From Shinella zoogloeoides (lineage in GTDB: Bacteria; Pseudomonadota; Alphaproteobacteria; Rhizobiales; Rhizobiaceae): DNA of 64,000 nucleotides. Of this stretch, positions 1-8,637 are shown one piece after another. The notes below the pieces were generated by a model. The model was not told the origin of the DNA. It searched no databases and saw nothing but the letters and a program-made list of their open reading frames with translations. Where the stretch lies: the NCBI RefSeq assembly GCF_022682305.1, contig NZ_CP093528.1, forward strand, positions 2,555,501 through 2,619,500. Direction: 5' to 3'. Both the position numbers and the translations under genes were made by a program. Numbering within the stretch: position 1 is the first letter of the stretch; every line of letters begins with the position of its first letter.

Positions 1-491
1 GCTGGTTCGGCGGCGGAGCGGACCTGACGCCGGTGCTCGACCGCCGCCGCGTGATGAGCGACCCGGACACGGCCCTCTTCCACAAGGCGATGGAGATCAC
101 CTGCAACCGTCATCCGGTCGCCGACCATGCCAGATTCAAGGGCTGGTGCGACGAATATTTCTTCCTCAAGCACCGGAACGAGCCGCGCGGCACCGGCGGC
201 ATCTTCTACGACTGGCTGCACTCGCCGGAAGAGCTGGGCGGCTGGGACGCGGACTTCGCCTTCACGCAGGATGTCGGCCGCGCCTTCGCCATGGTCTATC
301 CCAAGATCGTGCGCTCCAACTTCAACAAGGGCTGGACCGAAGAGGACCGCGACGAGCAGCTCGTGCGGCGCGGACGCTATGTCGAGTTCAACCTGCTCTA
401 CGACCGCGGCACGATCTTCGGCCTGAAGACAGGCGGCAATGTCGATTCCATCCTCTCCTCCATGCCGCCGGTCGTGCGCTGGCCGGCTTAG
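1..491 (+). CDS. hemF: Aerobic coproporphyrinogen-III oxidase (C-terminal part)
   Basis: The gene enters from the left edge and ends at a TAG at 489-491, so only about 162 C-terminal residues are visible. It starts mid-protein with [10 protein letters not shown], followed by [24 protein letters not shown] and a C-terminal [16 protein letters not shown], which are hallmark segments of HemF. The enzyme decarboxylates coproporphyrinogen III to protoporphyrinogen IX with O2 in heme synthesis. The conserved C-terminus is intact. The start, promoter and N-terminal half lie outside the window. The identification is secure. Confidence 0.97.
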   Translation, partial: WFGGGADLTPVLDRRRVMSDPDTALFHKAMEITCNRHPVADHARFKGWCDEYFFLKHRNEPRGTGGIFYDWLHSPEELGGWDADFAFTQDVGRAFAMVYPKIVRSNFNKGWTEEDRDEQLVRRGRYVEFNLLYDRGTIFGLKTGGNVDSILSSMPPVVRWPA

Positions 492-614
492 GCCGCCGGG
501 GTATTTCCAGCAGAAGCGCGCAACGGTTTGCGGCCGCTCTCGCGGGCTTGTGACTACGGCGTGAGCGGCCTTCGTGGTATCATGCCCCTGTCTGATTCCA
601 TCAGGGAGGCAGTC

Positions 615-866
615 ATGATCCATGCGGCACAAGATGCAGCGCATCCGGGCCTCGACCCGCAATCCGCCGATTTTCTCGATCGTTTCGCTGAAACCATCCG
701 CGCCGAAAGCGGCACGGACCTGCCGCACGACTATTTCGTCGCGGAAGCACGATTGCGGCTTTCCCGCCGCGCCGTCTCGTCTTCCGGCGAGCGGCGGGCG
801 GAGCCGGAACGCCTCCAGTCGTCGGCCTGCTTCGATTGCTGGGCGAAGGGCGAGCACACCGCCTGA
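615..866 (+). CDS. Small hypothetical protein, 83 aa
   Basis: I do not recognise this protein. The ATG at 615 is chosen because AGGGAGGC lies just upstream at good spacing; an upstream in-frame start at 528 has no such site. The product is charged and soluble-looking, with an N-terminal PQSADFLDRFAETIRAE helix-like stretch and two Cys near the C-terminus (SACFDCWAKGE, CxxC). It has no signal peptide or membrane segment. It sits between hemF and a DUF1059-like gene, and both small genes share the string CGGCCTTCGTGG upstream. It could be a real rhizobial orphan. Confidence 0.55.
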   Translation: MIHAAQDAAHPGLDPQSADFLDRFAETIRAESGTDLPHDYFVAEARLRLSRRAVSSSGERRAEPERLQSSACFDCWAKGEHTA

Positions 867-953
867 CCGCGCCGGCAATGTCGAGCCGGGGCGGAACCAC
901 GGTCGGCCCCTTGCGTTTGCGTAGACGGCCTTCGTGGCCAAAACCCGGACGGT

Positions 954-982
954 TTGGCCGCTCCGGCCTCATCTGCTACAAT
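954..982 (+). promoter_or_regulatory. Predicted sigma-70 promoter of the DUF1059 gene
   Basis: TTGGCC at 954-959 and TACAAT at 977-982 are separated by exactly 17 bases and lie 28 bases upstream of the ATG at 1011. The -10 is a good match to TATAAT; the -35 keeps only TTG. A transcript starting near 989 would include the GGAG ribosome binding site at 1001. Prediction from sequence only. Confidence 0.5.
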
Positions 983-1010
983 GGTCCCGTTGAAACGACA
1001 GGAGATAGTC

Positions 1011-1202
1011 ATGAGACTTTTTGAATGCGGTTCACTCGTCCCCGGATGCGACTGGCATACGCGGGCCAATGACGACGCCGAAGTCGTCCGCCGTGCGGTC
1101 GAGCACATGCGCACCGCCCATGGCGAGACCATGATCCGGGAGAGCATGGTCGAGCATATCAAGGAACGCATCGTCAACGAAAAGGCCGCCGACGCCGCCT
1201 GA
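1011..1202 (+). CDS. DUF1059-family small protein
   Basis: A 63-residue protein beginning MRLFECGSLVPGCDWHTRANDDAEVVRRAVEHM. The Cys near position 5, the GC(D/x)W motif and the later HMRTAHG...ERI pattern match the DUF1059 family of short soluble proteins of unknown function. The ATG at 1011 follows AGGAGATAGTC; an in-frame upstream Met at 954 lies inside the predicted promoter and is rejected. The two Cys and His residues would suit metal binding, but that is inference. Confidence 0.8.
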   Translation: MRLFECGSLVPGCDWHTRANDDAEVVRRAVEHMRTAHGETMIRESMVEHIKERIVNEKAADAA

Positions 1203-1211
1203 GGCGACGGG

Positions 1212-2471
1212 TCAGCCTTCCATTGCAAGAACCTCCAGCCGGGCAAGCAGCTTTGCCCGGCTCTCATGGAAATTGCCGGCGACCCACGCGTCCTCAATGG
1301 CCGAAAGCGCCGCGCCGACCCTCGGCCCGGCGGGAATCCCGACGGCCAGCACATCCGCGCCCGTCAGCGGGAAGGACGGCTTCTGCCATTTTCCCGCGCG
1401 CGCCAGCAACCGCTGGCAGAGGCCAGCGAAGGCCAGCGCCGTTGGATCGCCCGGCCCGCGCGCCCGCGCGGCGGCAAGCGCCAGCTTGAGACGCATGACC
1501 AGCCCCTGCGGCCCGTTCTTGTAGAGCAGCCGGTCGAAGGCGGTTTCGGCGAGTTTTGGCGCGATCTCCTGCGCGGATGCCCAGTAATCGAGCGTGGCGG
1601 CTTCCGCCTTGGAAAGGCGCAGGCGCTCGGCAAGTCCCTTCAGCCGGTCCCGATCGGCGGGCACCATGGCGGCAAGACGCAGCAGCGCATCCGGCTTCCA
1701 GCCGAAAACCCTCTCCGCCTCGATCAGGCCGGGAATGGCGTCTATGCCCCATTTCTCCGTCTCGGGCAGGATTTCCGTCAGCACGCCCGCCTGCCGCATC
1801 CAGAGCAGCGCCCGCCCGGGATCGGGCGCACCCAGCAGCTTCTTCATCTCCGACCAGACACGCTCGGCCGACAGCTTGCCGAGTGTTTCCTTGGCCCGTG
1901 CACAGGCCTTCAGGCCTTCCGCGTCCGGCCGCCCGCTGCCGTAGAGCGCAAAGAAGCGGAAGAAGCGCAGAATGCGAAGATGGTCTTCCGCGATGCGGGT
2001 TGCGGCATCACCTATGAAACGCACCGCGCGGCTTTCGATATCCGGTAGGCCATTCACGAGATCGACCACCGTTCCGTCCTGCGTCGCATAGAGCGCATTG
2101 ATGGTGAGGTCGCGCCGCTCGGCGTCCATCTGCCAGTCGGTGCCGAAGGCGACTTCCGCACGCCGCCCATCCGTCGCGACGTCCCGGCGAAGCGTCGTCA
2201 CCTCGAAGGGCGCGCCGTCGATGACCAGCGTCACCGTGCCGTGCTCGATGCCCGTCGGCACCGCCTTGATGCCTGCCGCCTTCGCGCGCTCAACAACGAT
2301 CTCTGGCCGCAGCGTGGTCGCGATGTCCACATCGGCCACCGGCAGCCCCATCAGGCTGTTGCGCACGGCCCCGCCGGCCACGCGCGCCTCGCCGCCGTCG
2401 CTATTGAGCAGCGCCAGCACGCGCGTCAGCGCCGGATCGGAAAACCACGTCTCGCCGGAGACAGACGTCAT
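1212..2471 (-). CDS. cca: CCA tRNA nucleotidyltransferase / poly(A) polymerase family
   Basis: A 419-residue class II nucleotidyltransferase. The N-terminus has the nucleotide-binding GGAVRNSLMG motif (about residue 32) and the metal-binding DVDIATTLRPE pair, followed by the RRDLTINALY segment and an RILRFFRF helix typical of CCA-adding enzymes. It adds or repairs the 3' CCA end of tRNAs. Length fits the alphaproteobacterial form. Its ATG overlaps the stop of the upstream Nudix gene by 4 bases (2468-2471), so the two are probably translationally coupled. Last gene of a three-gene minus-strand operon. Confidence 0.93.
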   Translation of the reverse strand: MTSVSGETWFSDPALTRVLALLNSDGGEARVAGGAVRNSLMGLPVADVDIATTLRPEIVVERAKAAGIKAVPTGIEHGTVTLVIDGAPFEVTTLRRDVATDGRRAEVAFGTDWQMDAERRDLTINALYATQDGTVVDLVNGLPDIESRAVRFIGDAATRIAEDHLRILRFFRFFALYGSGRPDAEGLKACARAKETLGKLSAERVWSEMKKLLGAPDPGRALLWMRQAGVLTEILPETEKWGIDAIPGLIEAERVFGWKPDALLRLAAMVPADRDRLKGLAERLRLSKAEAATLDYWASAQEIAPKLAETAFDRLLYKNGPQGLVMRLKLALAAARARGPGDPTALAFAGLCQRLLARAGKWQKPSFPLTGADVLAVGIPAGPRVGAALSAIEDAWVAGNFHESRAKLLARLEVLAMEG

Positions 2472-3100
2472 GCATAGAGCCTTTCGTAGATCACCCGCAC
2501 GATACCGGCGGTGATGCCCCAGATATTATGCCCCTCATAGGGCATACGGTAATAATGCCGCTCGTCGCCGAGCCAGACGCCGCTGCCCCGCCCGTGATTG
2601 CGCGGGTCCATGAGGAAGGAGAGCGGCACATCGAAGACCTTCTCCACCTCGGCCGGATTGGGAACCAGCGCGAAACCCGGCTGCACCACCGCCAGCACCG
2701 GCGTGATCGAGAAGCCGGACAGCGCCTTGTACTGCGGCAGCCGACCGACCGGCTCGACGAAGCGACGGTCGAGGCTGATCTCCTCCTCCGCCTCGCGCAT
2801 CGCCGCCGTCTCGGCGTCGCCGTCCTCCGCATCCACCGCCCCTCCCGGAAAGGCCACCTGGCCGGAATGCTTGCGCATGGTCGCCGTGCGCTGGGTGAAG
2901 ATGACCCGCGCCTCCTCGCCGTCGTCGACGACGGGAACCAGCACGGCCGCATCGCGCAGCTTCATGTCCTCCAGATGGGGGATGACGCCGGGATTGAGCA
3001 GGCTGTCGCCATGCTCGCGCCAGCTCGCCTCGCCGAGCGTCAGGGTCTGCGCGACGGCGCGACGGCGGAACTCGGCGGCGCTGTAGGGCGCAAGGCTCAT
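2468..3100 (-). CDS. Nudix hydrolase, CoA pyrophosphatase (NudL-like)
   Basis: A 210-residue protein. The signature RTATMRKHSGQVAFPGGAVD followed by the Nudix box (E-T-A-A-M-R-E-A-E-E-E-I) is the pattern of the CoA pyrophosphatase branch, which cleaves CoA or its oxidised forms to 4'-phosphopantetheine and 3',5'-ADP. The start at 3100 was chosen because it forms an ATGA overlap with the stop of the DUF1285 gene; the frame stays open upstream without support. It ends in a 4-base overlap with cca. Substrate is inferred from the motif. Confidence 0.88.
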   Translation of the reverse strand: MSLAPYSAAEFRRRAVAQTLTLGEASWREHGDSLLNPGVIPHLEDMKLRDAAVLVPVVDDGEEARVIFTQRTATMRKHSGQVAFPGGAVDAEDGDAETAAMREAEEEISLDRRFVEPVGRLPQYKALSGFSITPVLAVVQPGFALVPNPAEVEKVFDVPLSFLMDPRNHGRGSGVWLGDERHYYRMPYEGHNIWGITAGIVRVIYERLYA

Positions 3101-3714
3101 CGGGACAAGGCATCCAGTTCGGCTGCCGGCATGACCGGAAAGACCATGCCGCCGGAGCGCACCGCGAACATCGGCACACCGTCGATCACCACGGTCTCGC
3201 CAAGCTCCACCAGATCGTACATCACCGCCCGCGAGACCAGCGCCTCCAGCCGGCCGCGCACGAGGAGATAGGGCTTCAGCTCGCTGTTTTCGCCCGCGAT
3301 GACGAAGCGCAGCGGATGCTCCGGCCCCGCCTCCACCACGTCGCCGACATTGGTGCGGAAGGTCAGCACCCGCGCCGCGCCCTCCCCGCTTACATTCATC
3401 TCGACGGCGAGGAAGGGCGCATCGACGACGCGGATGCCGACCTTCTCGACCGGCGTCACCAGATAGGTCTTCCCGTCTTCGTCCCTGCGCAGCACCGTGG
3501 AAAAGAGTCGCACCAGCGGCGCGCGGCCGATCGGCGTTCCGAGATAGAACCATGTGCCGTCGGCGCGGATTTCCATGTCGATATCGCCGCAGAACGGCGG
3601 ATTCCAGCGCTCGACAGGCGGCAGTCCGCGCCCGCCGGTCTCGGCGCTCGCGCGCGAGATCAGGGCGGCCAGTCCCGCAGCGTCCGTGCTTTCGCGAATT
3701 TCACCCGTTGCCAT
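3097..3714 (-). CDS. DUF1285 domain protein
   Basis: A 205-residue soluble protein with the DUF1285 pattern: LPPVERWNPPFCGDIDMEIRADGTWFYLGTPIGR, then RLFSTVLRRDEDGKTYLVTPVEKVGIRVVDAPF. The ATG at 3714 is preferred because a GGGACGGAAC site precedes it and conserved sequence begins just after; an upstream in-frame Met at 3870 would overlap the divergent MoxR leader. Function unknown. It heads a tightly coupled operon with the Nudix hydrolase and cca and faces away from the MoxR operon, so 3715-3887 should carry two divergent promoters. Confidence 0.85.
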   Translation of the reverse strand: MATGEIRESTDAAGLAALISRASAETGGRGLPPVERWNPPFCGDIDMEIRADGTWFYLGTPIGRAPLVRLFSTVLRRDEDGKTYLVTPVEKVGIRVVDAPFLAVEMNVSGEGAARVLTFRTNVGDVVEAGPEHPLRFVIAGENSELKPYLLVRGRLEALVSRAVMYDLVELGETVVIDGVPMFAVRSGGMVFPVMPAAELDALSR

Positions 3715-3887
3715 TGTTCCGTCCCGGTTCACCCCTATCTCCGCGAGAGGAAAAGGTGGATACAGACACGAGATAGTCATTTCGTGGCCGCTTGTCAGCC
3801 ACGGGTGCGCTAATAAGCTTTCCATATAGCGGGCGAACGCGGCAGGACCACGATTCGCCGGGCGCTTCAAACGGACTGGAGACGACC

Positions 3888-4901
3888 ATGGGCGTTCAAA
3901 ATTCCTCCGATGCGGGCCTCGACGAGAAGGCGGTGGTCGCGGCCGCCGAACGCGCGCTGTCCGATATCGCCCGCATCCGCCAGGAAGTCGCCAAGGTCAT
4001 CTTCGGCCAGGAGAGCGTGATCGAGCAAACCCTGCTCGCCGTCCTCTCCGGCGGCCACGCGCTGCTGGTGGGCGTACCGGGCCTCGCCAAGACGCGGCTC
4101 GTCGCCACGCTCGGCACCGTGCTCGGCCTATCGGCAAGCCGCATCCAGTTCACGCCCGATCTCATGCCTTCCGATATCCTCGGCTCGGAGGTGATGGACC
4201 AGGACGAGAACGGCAAGCGCTCCTTCCGCTTCGTGCCCGGCCCGATCTTCACCCAGCTTCTCATGGCCGACGAGATCAACCGCGCTTCGCCGCGCACCCA
4301 GTCCGCGCTCTTGCAGGCCATGCAGGAATACCATGTGACGATCGCCGGCGCCCGCAACGACCTGCCGAGGCCCTTCCATGTGCTGGCCACGCAGAACCCG
4401 CTGGAGCAGGAAGGCACCTATCCGCTGCCGGAAGCCCAGCTCGACCGCTTCCTGCTGCAGGTCGACGTCCACTATCCCGAGCTTGCCGCCGAGCGGCAGA
4501 TCCTCCTGGAAACCACCGGCGTCCACGAGGCGCGGGCCGACGCCGTCCTTTCCGCCGAGCGCCTGATCGAGATCCAGGCCCTCATCCGCCAGATGCCCGT
4601 CAGCGAGAAGGTGCTGGACGCGATCCTGTCGCTGGTGCGCTCCGCCCGCCCCGGCAACGGCGTCGCCTCCACCGACAAGCATGTGGCCTGGGGTCCCGGC
4701 CCGCGCGCCGGGCAGGCGATGATGCTCTGCGCCCGCGCCCGCGCGCTCTACGACGGCCGCCTCGCGCCCTCCGTCGACGACGTGCTGGCGCTGGCCGAAC
4801 CCATTCTCCAGCACCGCATGGCGCTGACCTTCGGCGCACGCGCCGAGGGCATGTCGGTGCGCGACGTCATCGCCGGCCTCGTCCGGCAGGCGGGCGGCTG
4901 A
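3888..4901 (+). CDS. MoxR-family AAA+ ATPase
   Basis: A 337-residue MoxR ATPase. Visible motifs are Walker A GVPGLAKT (about residue 66), Walker B LLMADEINRASPRTQSALLQAMQE, the sensor segment HVLATQNPLEQEGTYPLPEAQLDRF and a C-terminal lid with HRMALTFGARAEG. MoxR proteins act as chaperone-like ATPases with VWA-domain partners to insert metals or mature membrane or periplasmic complexes. The ATG at 3888 follows CTGGAGACGACC. It starts a four-gene operon with DUF58 and two large membrane proteins, the usual MoxR/Bat arrangement. Confidence 0.93.
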   Translation: MGVQNSSDAGLDEKAVVAAAERALSDIARIRQEVAKVIFGQESVIEQTLLAVLSGGHALLVGVPGLAKTRLVATLGTVLGLSASRIQFTPDLMPSDILGSEVMDQDENGKRSFRFVPGPIFTQLLMADEINRASPRTQSALLQAMQEYHVTIAGARNDLPRPFHVLATQNPLEQEGTYPLPEAQLDRFLLQVDVHYPELAAERQILLETTGVHEARADAVLSAERLIEIQALIRQMPVSEKVLDAILSLVRSARPGNGVASTDKHVAWGPGPRAGQAMMLCARARALYDGRLAPSVDDVLALAEPILQHRMALTFGARAEGMSVRDVIAGLVRQAGG

Positions 4902-4914
4902 ACGGGATAGAAGC

Positions 4915-5835
4915 ATGGCATCCGTCGGCCAGATCGTCCAACCGACCCCGACCCGCGAGATTCTTTCGCGGGCGCAGGCCCGTGCCGCCCTCATTCCCGA
5001 TTGCATGGTGGAGGCCCGGCGCCTCGCCAACACGGTGATCGCCGGCTGGCACGGCCGCCGCAAGCGCGGCATCGGCGAGAATTTCTGGCAGTTCCGCCCC
5101 TATGTCGACGGCGAGAGTCTGTCGCGCATCGACTGGCGGCGCTCGGCACGCGACGACCACACCTATGTGCGGGACCGCGAATGGGAGGCCGCCCATACCG
5201 TCTGGATCTGGGCCGACCTTTCGCCGTCGATGATGTACAAGTCCAGCTTCGGCTCCGTCTCCAAGGAAAGCCGCGCGCTCGTGCTCATGCTGGCGCTCGC
5301 CGAAATCCTCGCCCGCTCGGGCGAGCGCATCGGCTGCCCCGGCATCATGGAGCCGATCGCCGCGCGCAACACCGCCGAGCGCCTCGCGACCGCCCTGATG
5401 CACCGCCCCGCGACCGGCGGCCTGCCGGACACCGCCATGATCCGCGGCAGCAGCGATATCGTGCTGATCGGCGATTTCCTCGATCCCGTCGCCGACGTGA
5501 TGGACCGCCTCGGCCCCCTCGCCCGCCGCGGCCTTCGCGGCCATGTCGTCGAGATCGCCGACCCGGCGGAGGAGCTTTTCCCCTTCACCGGCCGCACCGA
5601 ATTCACCGATCCCGAGAGCGGCGAGAAGCTGACCGCCGGCCGCGCCGAGACGCTGAAGGACGACTACGCCCGCGCCTATGCCGCGCGGCGCGAGACCCTG
5701 GCGGACAACCTGCGCCATCTCGGCTGGAGCTTCGTTTCCCACCGCACCGACCGCCTCGCCTCCGAGGCGCTGGTAGCCATGCACGCCTATCTCTCCGGCA
5801 TGCCGGCGATGCGGGCGGAGAGGATCGGCCGATGA
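4915..5835 (+). CDS. DUF58 protein (VWA-like MoxR partner)
   Basis: A 306-residue DUF58 protein. The family core RRKRGIGENFWQFRPYVDGESLSRIDWRRSARDD is present, followed by a VWA-like strand ending DLSPSM, where D-x-S-x-S can form a metal-ion-dependent adhesion site. It starts 13 bases after the MoxR stop, and its TGA overlaps the next ATG (ATGA, 5832-5835), so the operon is translationally coupled. DUF58 proteins are the standard cognate partners of MoxR ATPases; the substrate here is unknown. No membrane segment was seen, so it is probably cytosolic or membrane-associated. Confidence 0.9.
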   Translation: MASVGQIVQPTPTREILSRAQARAALIPDCMVEARRLANTVIAGWHGRRKRGIGENFWQFRPYVDGESLSRIDWRRSARDDHTYVRDREWEAAHTVWIWADLSPSMMYKSSFGSVSKESRALVLMLALAEILARSGERIGCPGIMEPIAARNTAERLATALMHRPATGGLPDTAMIRGSSDIVLIGDFLDPVADVMDRLGPLARRGLRGHVVEIADPAEELFPFTGRTEFTDPESGEKLTAGRAETLKDDYARAYAARRETLADNLRHLGWSFVSHRTDRLASEALVAMHAYLSGMPAMRAERIGR

Positions 5836-8636
5836 GCGCTTTCGCCTTCGCCTTTCCCGCCGTACTGGCCGCCCTGGTCCTTCTGCCCGTCATCTGGTGG
5901 CTGCTGCGCCTGACGCCGCCCAAGCCGGCGAGCGAGGTCTTCCCGCCCTTCGCCATCCTCGCCTCCATCCTCAAGCGCGAGGAGACGCCGGCGCAAAGCC
6001 CCTGGTGGCTGACGCTGCTGCGCATGCTGATGGCCGCCGCCGTCATCCTGGCCATCGCCGATCCCGTCTTCAACCCGCGCGCCAATACGCTGTCAACCGG
6101 CGGCCCGCTCGTCCTCGTCGTGGACAATAGCTGGGCCGCCGCCACCGACTGGAAGCAGCGCGCCGAGACCGCCTCGGCGCTGATCGACGACGCGGAAAGC
6201 CGCGACCTGCCGGTCTCGCTCGTGCTGACCGCCGACCGAACGCACGACGCCGTGCCGGTCGATGCGGTGACCGCCCGCAACAGGCTCGCCGCCGCCGGGC
6301 CGCGCCCGCTGCCGGCCGAGCGCGACGCTGCCGTCGCAGCGCTGCGCACCGCGCTCGACGGCACCGCACCCGGCACCCTGGCCTTCATAACCGACGGCAT
6401 GGCGAGCGGTGGGGCCGACGACACGGTCGCCGCCCTCAAGGCCCTTTTGCCCGCCGAGTTTCGCCTGATCGCCGGCGATGGCGCATCCGCCGTCGCCGTC
6501 ACCGCGGCGACCAACGGCGCGGACGCCCTTTCCGTCACGCTGACCCGGCTCGACGGCGGCCCGGCGCGGAGCCTGCCGCTGACCGCGCATGACAGCCGCG
6601 GACGCCCCATCGCCACCGGCACCGCCAATTTCGCAGCCGGCGCGACCACGACGACTGGCACGGTCGCCGCCCCCTTCGAACTGCGCAACGACTTTTCCCG
6701 CCTCACCGTCGACGGACTTGCCAATGCCGGCGGCACCTATCTGCTGGACAATTCCTTCCGCCGCCGCCGCGTCGCCTTCCTTTCCGGCGAGGTGCTGGAC
6801 GCCAGCCAGCCGCTGCTCTCGCCGCTGCACTACATCAACCGCGCGCTCGCGCCCTATGCCGACCTCATCCAGCCGAGCGTCGCCGACCTTTCCTCCGCCA
6901 TCCCCGAACTGCTGGAACAAAAGCCCTCCGTGCTGATCATGGCCGATATCGGCCGCCTGCCGGAAGGCGTGCAGGACGAGGTGAAGCGCTGGATCGAGGC
7001 CGGCGGCATGCTGATCCGCTTCGCCGGCCCGCGCCTTGCCGCCGCGCCCGCCGACGATCCGCTGGTGCCCGTCATGCTGCGCAAGGGCGAGCGGGCGCTC
7101 GGCGGCGCGCTCTCCTGGTCCGAGCCGCAGCCGCTTTCCGCCTATCCGGCGAACAGCCCCTTCTTCGGCATGCGCGCGCCGGAAAACATCCTCGTCAAGC
7201 GCCAGGTGCTCGCCGAGCCGACGCCGGACCTTGCCGAGCGCACCTGGGCGAGCCTTGCCGACGGCACGCCGCTGGTCACGACCGGCCCGCTGGGCGCCGG
7301 CCGTATCGTGCTCTTCCATGTCAGCGCGGAAACCGGCTGGTCCAGCCTGCCGCTCTCCGGCGACTTCGTGGAAATGCTCCGCCGCACCGTGCAGCTTTCC
7401 CGCGGCGGCGTCTCGACGGGCGGCAGCGGCCAGCAGGCGCAGGGCCTGCCGCCGTACCGGCTGATGACCGCGAGCGGCACGCTTGCCGGCGCAACCGGCG
7501 AGGCCAAGCCGCTCGCCGCCGGCGACGCCGGACGGACGGCGGCCAGCTTCGACAACCCGCCCGGCCTCTACGGCACCGCAGACGGCTATGTCGCCCACAA
7601 CCTCTTCCCACCCGGATACGCGATCGGCCCGCTTGCCGTCGCGGACGGCGCATCCATCCGGCGCGAGCCGCTGGCCGGCAAGGAGACCTGGTCGCTGAAG
7701 CCCCATCTCTTCACCCTCGCCGCCCTGCTCCTGCTGGCCGATTGCGCCATCGTGCTCCTGATGGGCGGCGCCTTCGCCATGCGCCGTACGCCGAGGCGCG
7801 GGGCGGCAACCGCCCTTGTCCTGCTGCTTGCCGCCGGGATGCTGACCGCAATGCCATCCGAAAGCCGGGCGGACGATTCCAGGCCGGGCGACGAGGCCAT
7901 CCTGTCCCGGCTCGACACCACGCACCTCGCCTATGTCATCACCGGCGAGAGCGAGGTGGACCGCATTTCCGAGCGCGGCCTTGCCGGCCTCACGGAGTTC
8001 CTCACCTACCGCACGACGCTGGAGCCAGGCGAGCCGGTCGGCGTCGATATCGCCCGGGACGAGCTGGCGCTCTACCCGATCCTCTACTGGCCGGTCAGCG
8101 CCAGCGCCGAAATGCCCTCGGCCGCCGCGATCAGCCGGATCGACGCCTATATGCGCAACGGCGGCACGGTACTGTTCGACACGCGCGACCAGTTCGTCTC
8201 GCTCGACGGCAATGCGGCAAGCCCCAACACGGAGCGGCTTCAGGCGATCCTCGCCAATCTCGACATACCGCCGCTGGAGCCGGTGCCCGCCGATCACGTC
8301 CTGACCAAGGCCTTCTACCTGCTCGCCAATTTTCCCGGCCGCTATGCCGGCGGCCCGCTCTGGGTCGAGGCCGAGCTGGACCGCAAGGAAGACCCGTCCC
8401 GCCCCGCCCGCGCCGGCGACGGCGTGTCGCCGATCATGATCACCGGCAACGATTTCGCCGGGGCCTGGGCGATCGATGCGAACGGTATGCCGCTGTTGCC
8501 GACCGTTCCTCCGGACGAGATGCAGCGCGAGCACGCCTTCCGCGCAGGCGTCAACATCATGATGTACATGCTCACCGGCAACTACAAGGCGGACCAGGTG
8601 CACGTTCCCGCCCTCCTCGAACGGCTGGGACAGTAG
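5832..8636 (+). CDS. BatA-like / DUF4159 membrane protein
   Basis: A 934-residue protein. The N-terminus carries two membrane helices (FPAVLAALVLLPVIWWLL and LLRMLMAAAVILAIADPVF) typical of the aerotolerance-regulator BatA N-terminal domain. A VWA-like region follows with VVDNSWAAA, a degenerate metal site (D-x-S-x-A). A long periplasmic section leads to two more hydrophobic segments near residues 620-680, and a C-terminal DUF4159 domain from about residue 690 (LDTTHLAYVITGESEVDRIS, later MRNGGTVLFDTRDQ). The ATG at 5832 overlaps the DUF58 stop. Probably an inner-membrane component of a MoxR-driven complex; specific function unknown. Confidence 0.87.
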   Translation: MSAFAFAFPAVLAALVLLPVIWWLLRLTPPKPASEVFPPFAILASILKREETPAQSPWWLTLLRMLMAAAVILAIADPVFNPRANTLSTGGPLVLVVDNSWAAATDWKQRAETASALIDDAESRDLPVSLVLTADRTHDAVPVDAVTARNRLAAAGPRPLPAERDAAVAALRTALDGTAPGTLAFITDGMASGGADDTVAALKALLPAEFRLIAGDGASAVAVTAATNGADALSVTLTRLDGGPARSLPLTAHDSRGRPIATGTANFAAGATTTTGTVAAPFELRNDFSRLTVDGLANAGGTYLLDNSFRRRRVAFLSGEVLDASQPLLSPLHYINRALAPYADLIQPSVADLSSAIPELLEQKPSVLIMADIGRLPEGVQDEVKRWIEAGGMLIRFAGPRLAAAPADDPLVPVMLRKGERALGGALSWSEPQPLSAYPANSPFFGMRAPENILVKRQVLAEPTPDLAERTWASLADGTPLVTTGPLGAGRIVLFHVSAETGWSSLPLSGDFVEMLRRTVQLSRGGVSTGGSGQQAQGLPPYRLMTASGTLAGATGEAKPLAAGDAGRTAASFDNPPGLYGTADGYVAHNLFPPGYAIGPLAVADGASIRREPLAGKETWSLKPHLFTLAALLLLADCAIVLLMGGAFAMRRTPRRGAATALVLLLAAGMLTAMPSESRADDSRPGDEAILSRLDTTHLAYVITGESEVDRISERGLAGLTEFLTYRTTLEPGEPVGVDIARDELALYPILYWPVSASAEMPSAAAISRIDAYMRNGGTVLFDTRDQFVSLDGNAASPNTERLQAILANLDIPPLEPVPADHVLTKAFYLLANFPGRYAGGPLWVEAELDRKEDPSRPARAGDGVSPIMITGNDFAGAWAIDANGMPLLPTVPPDEMQREHAFRAGVNIMMYMLTGNYKADQVHVPALLERLGQ

Positions 8637-8637
8637 G

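Noticed and set aside
6093..8603. An 836-codon open frame antisense to the BatA/DUF4159 gene
   Set aside because: Low-complexity Gly/Arg/Ala-rich translation, no family motif; a typical shadow frame in GC-rich DNA.
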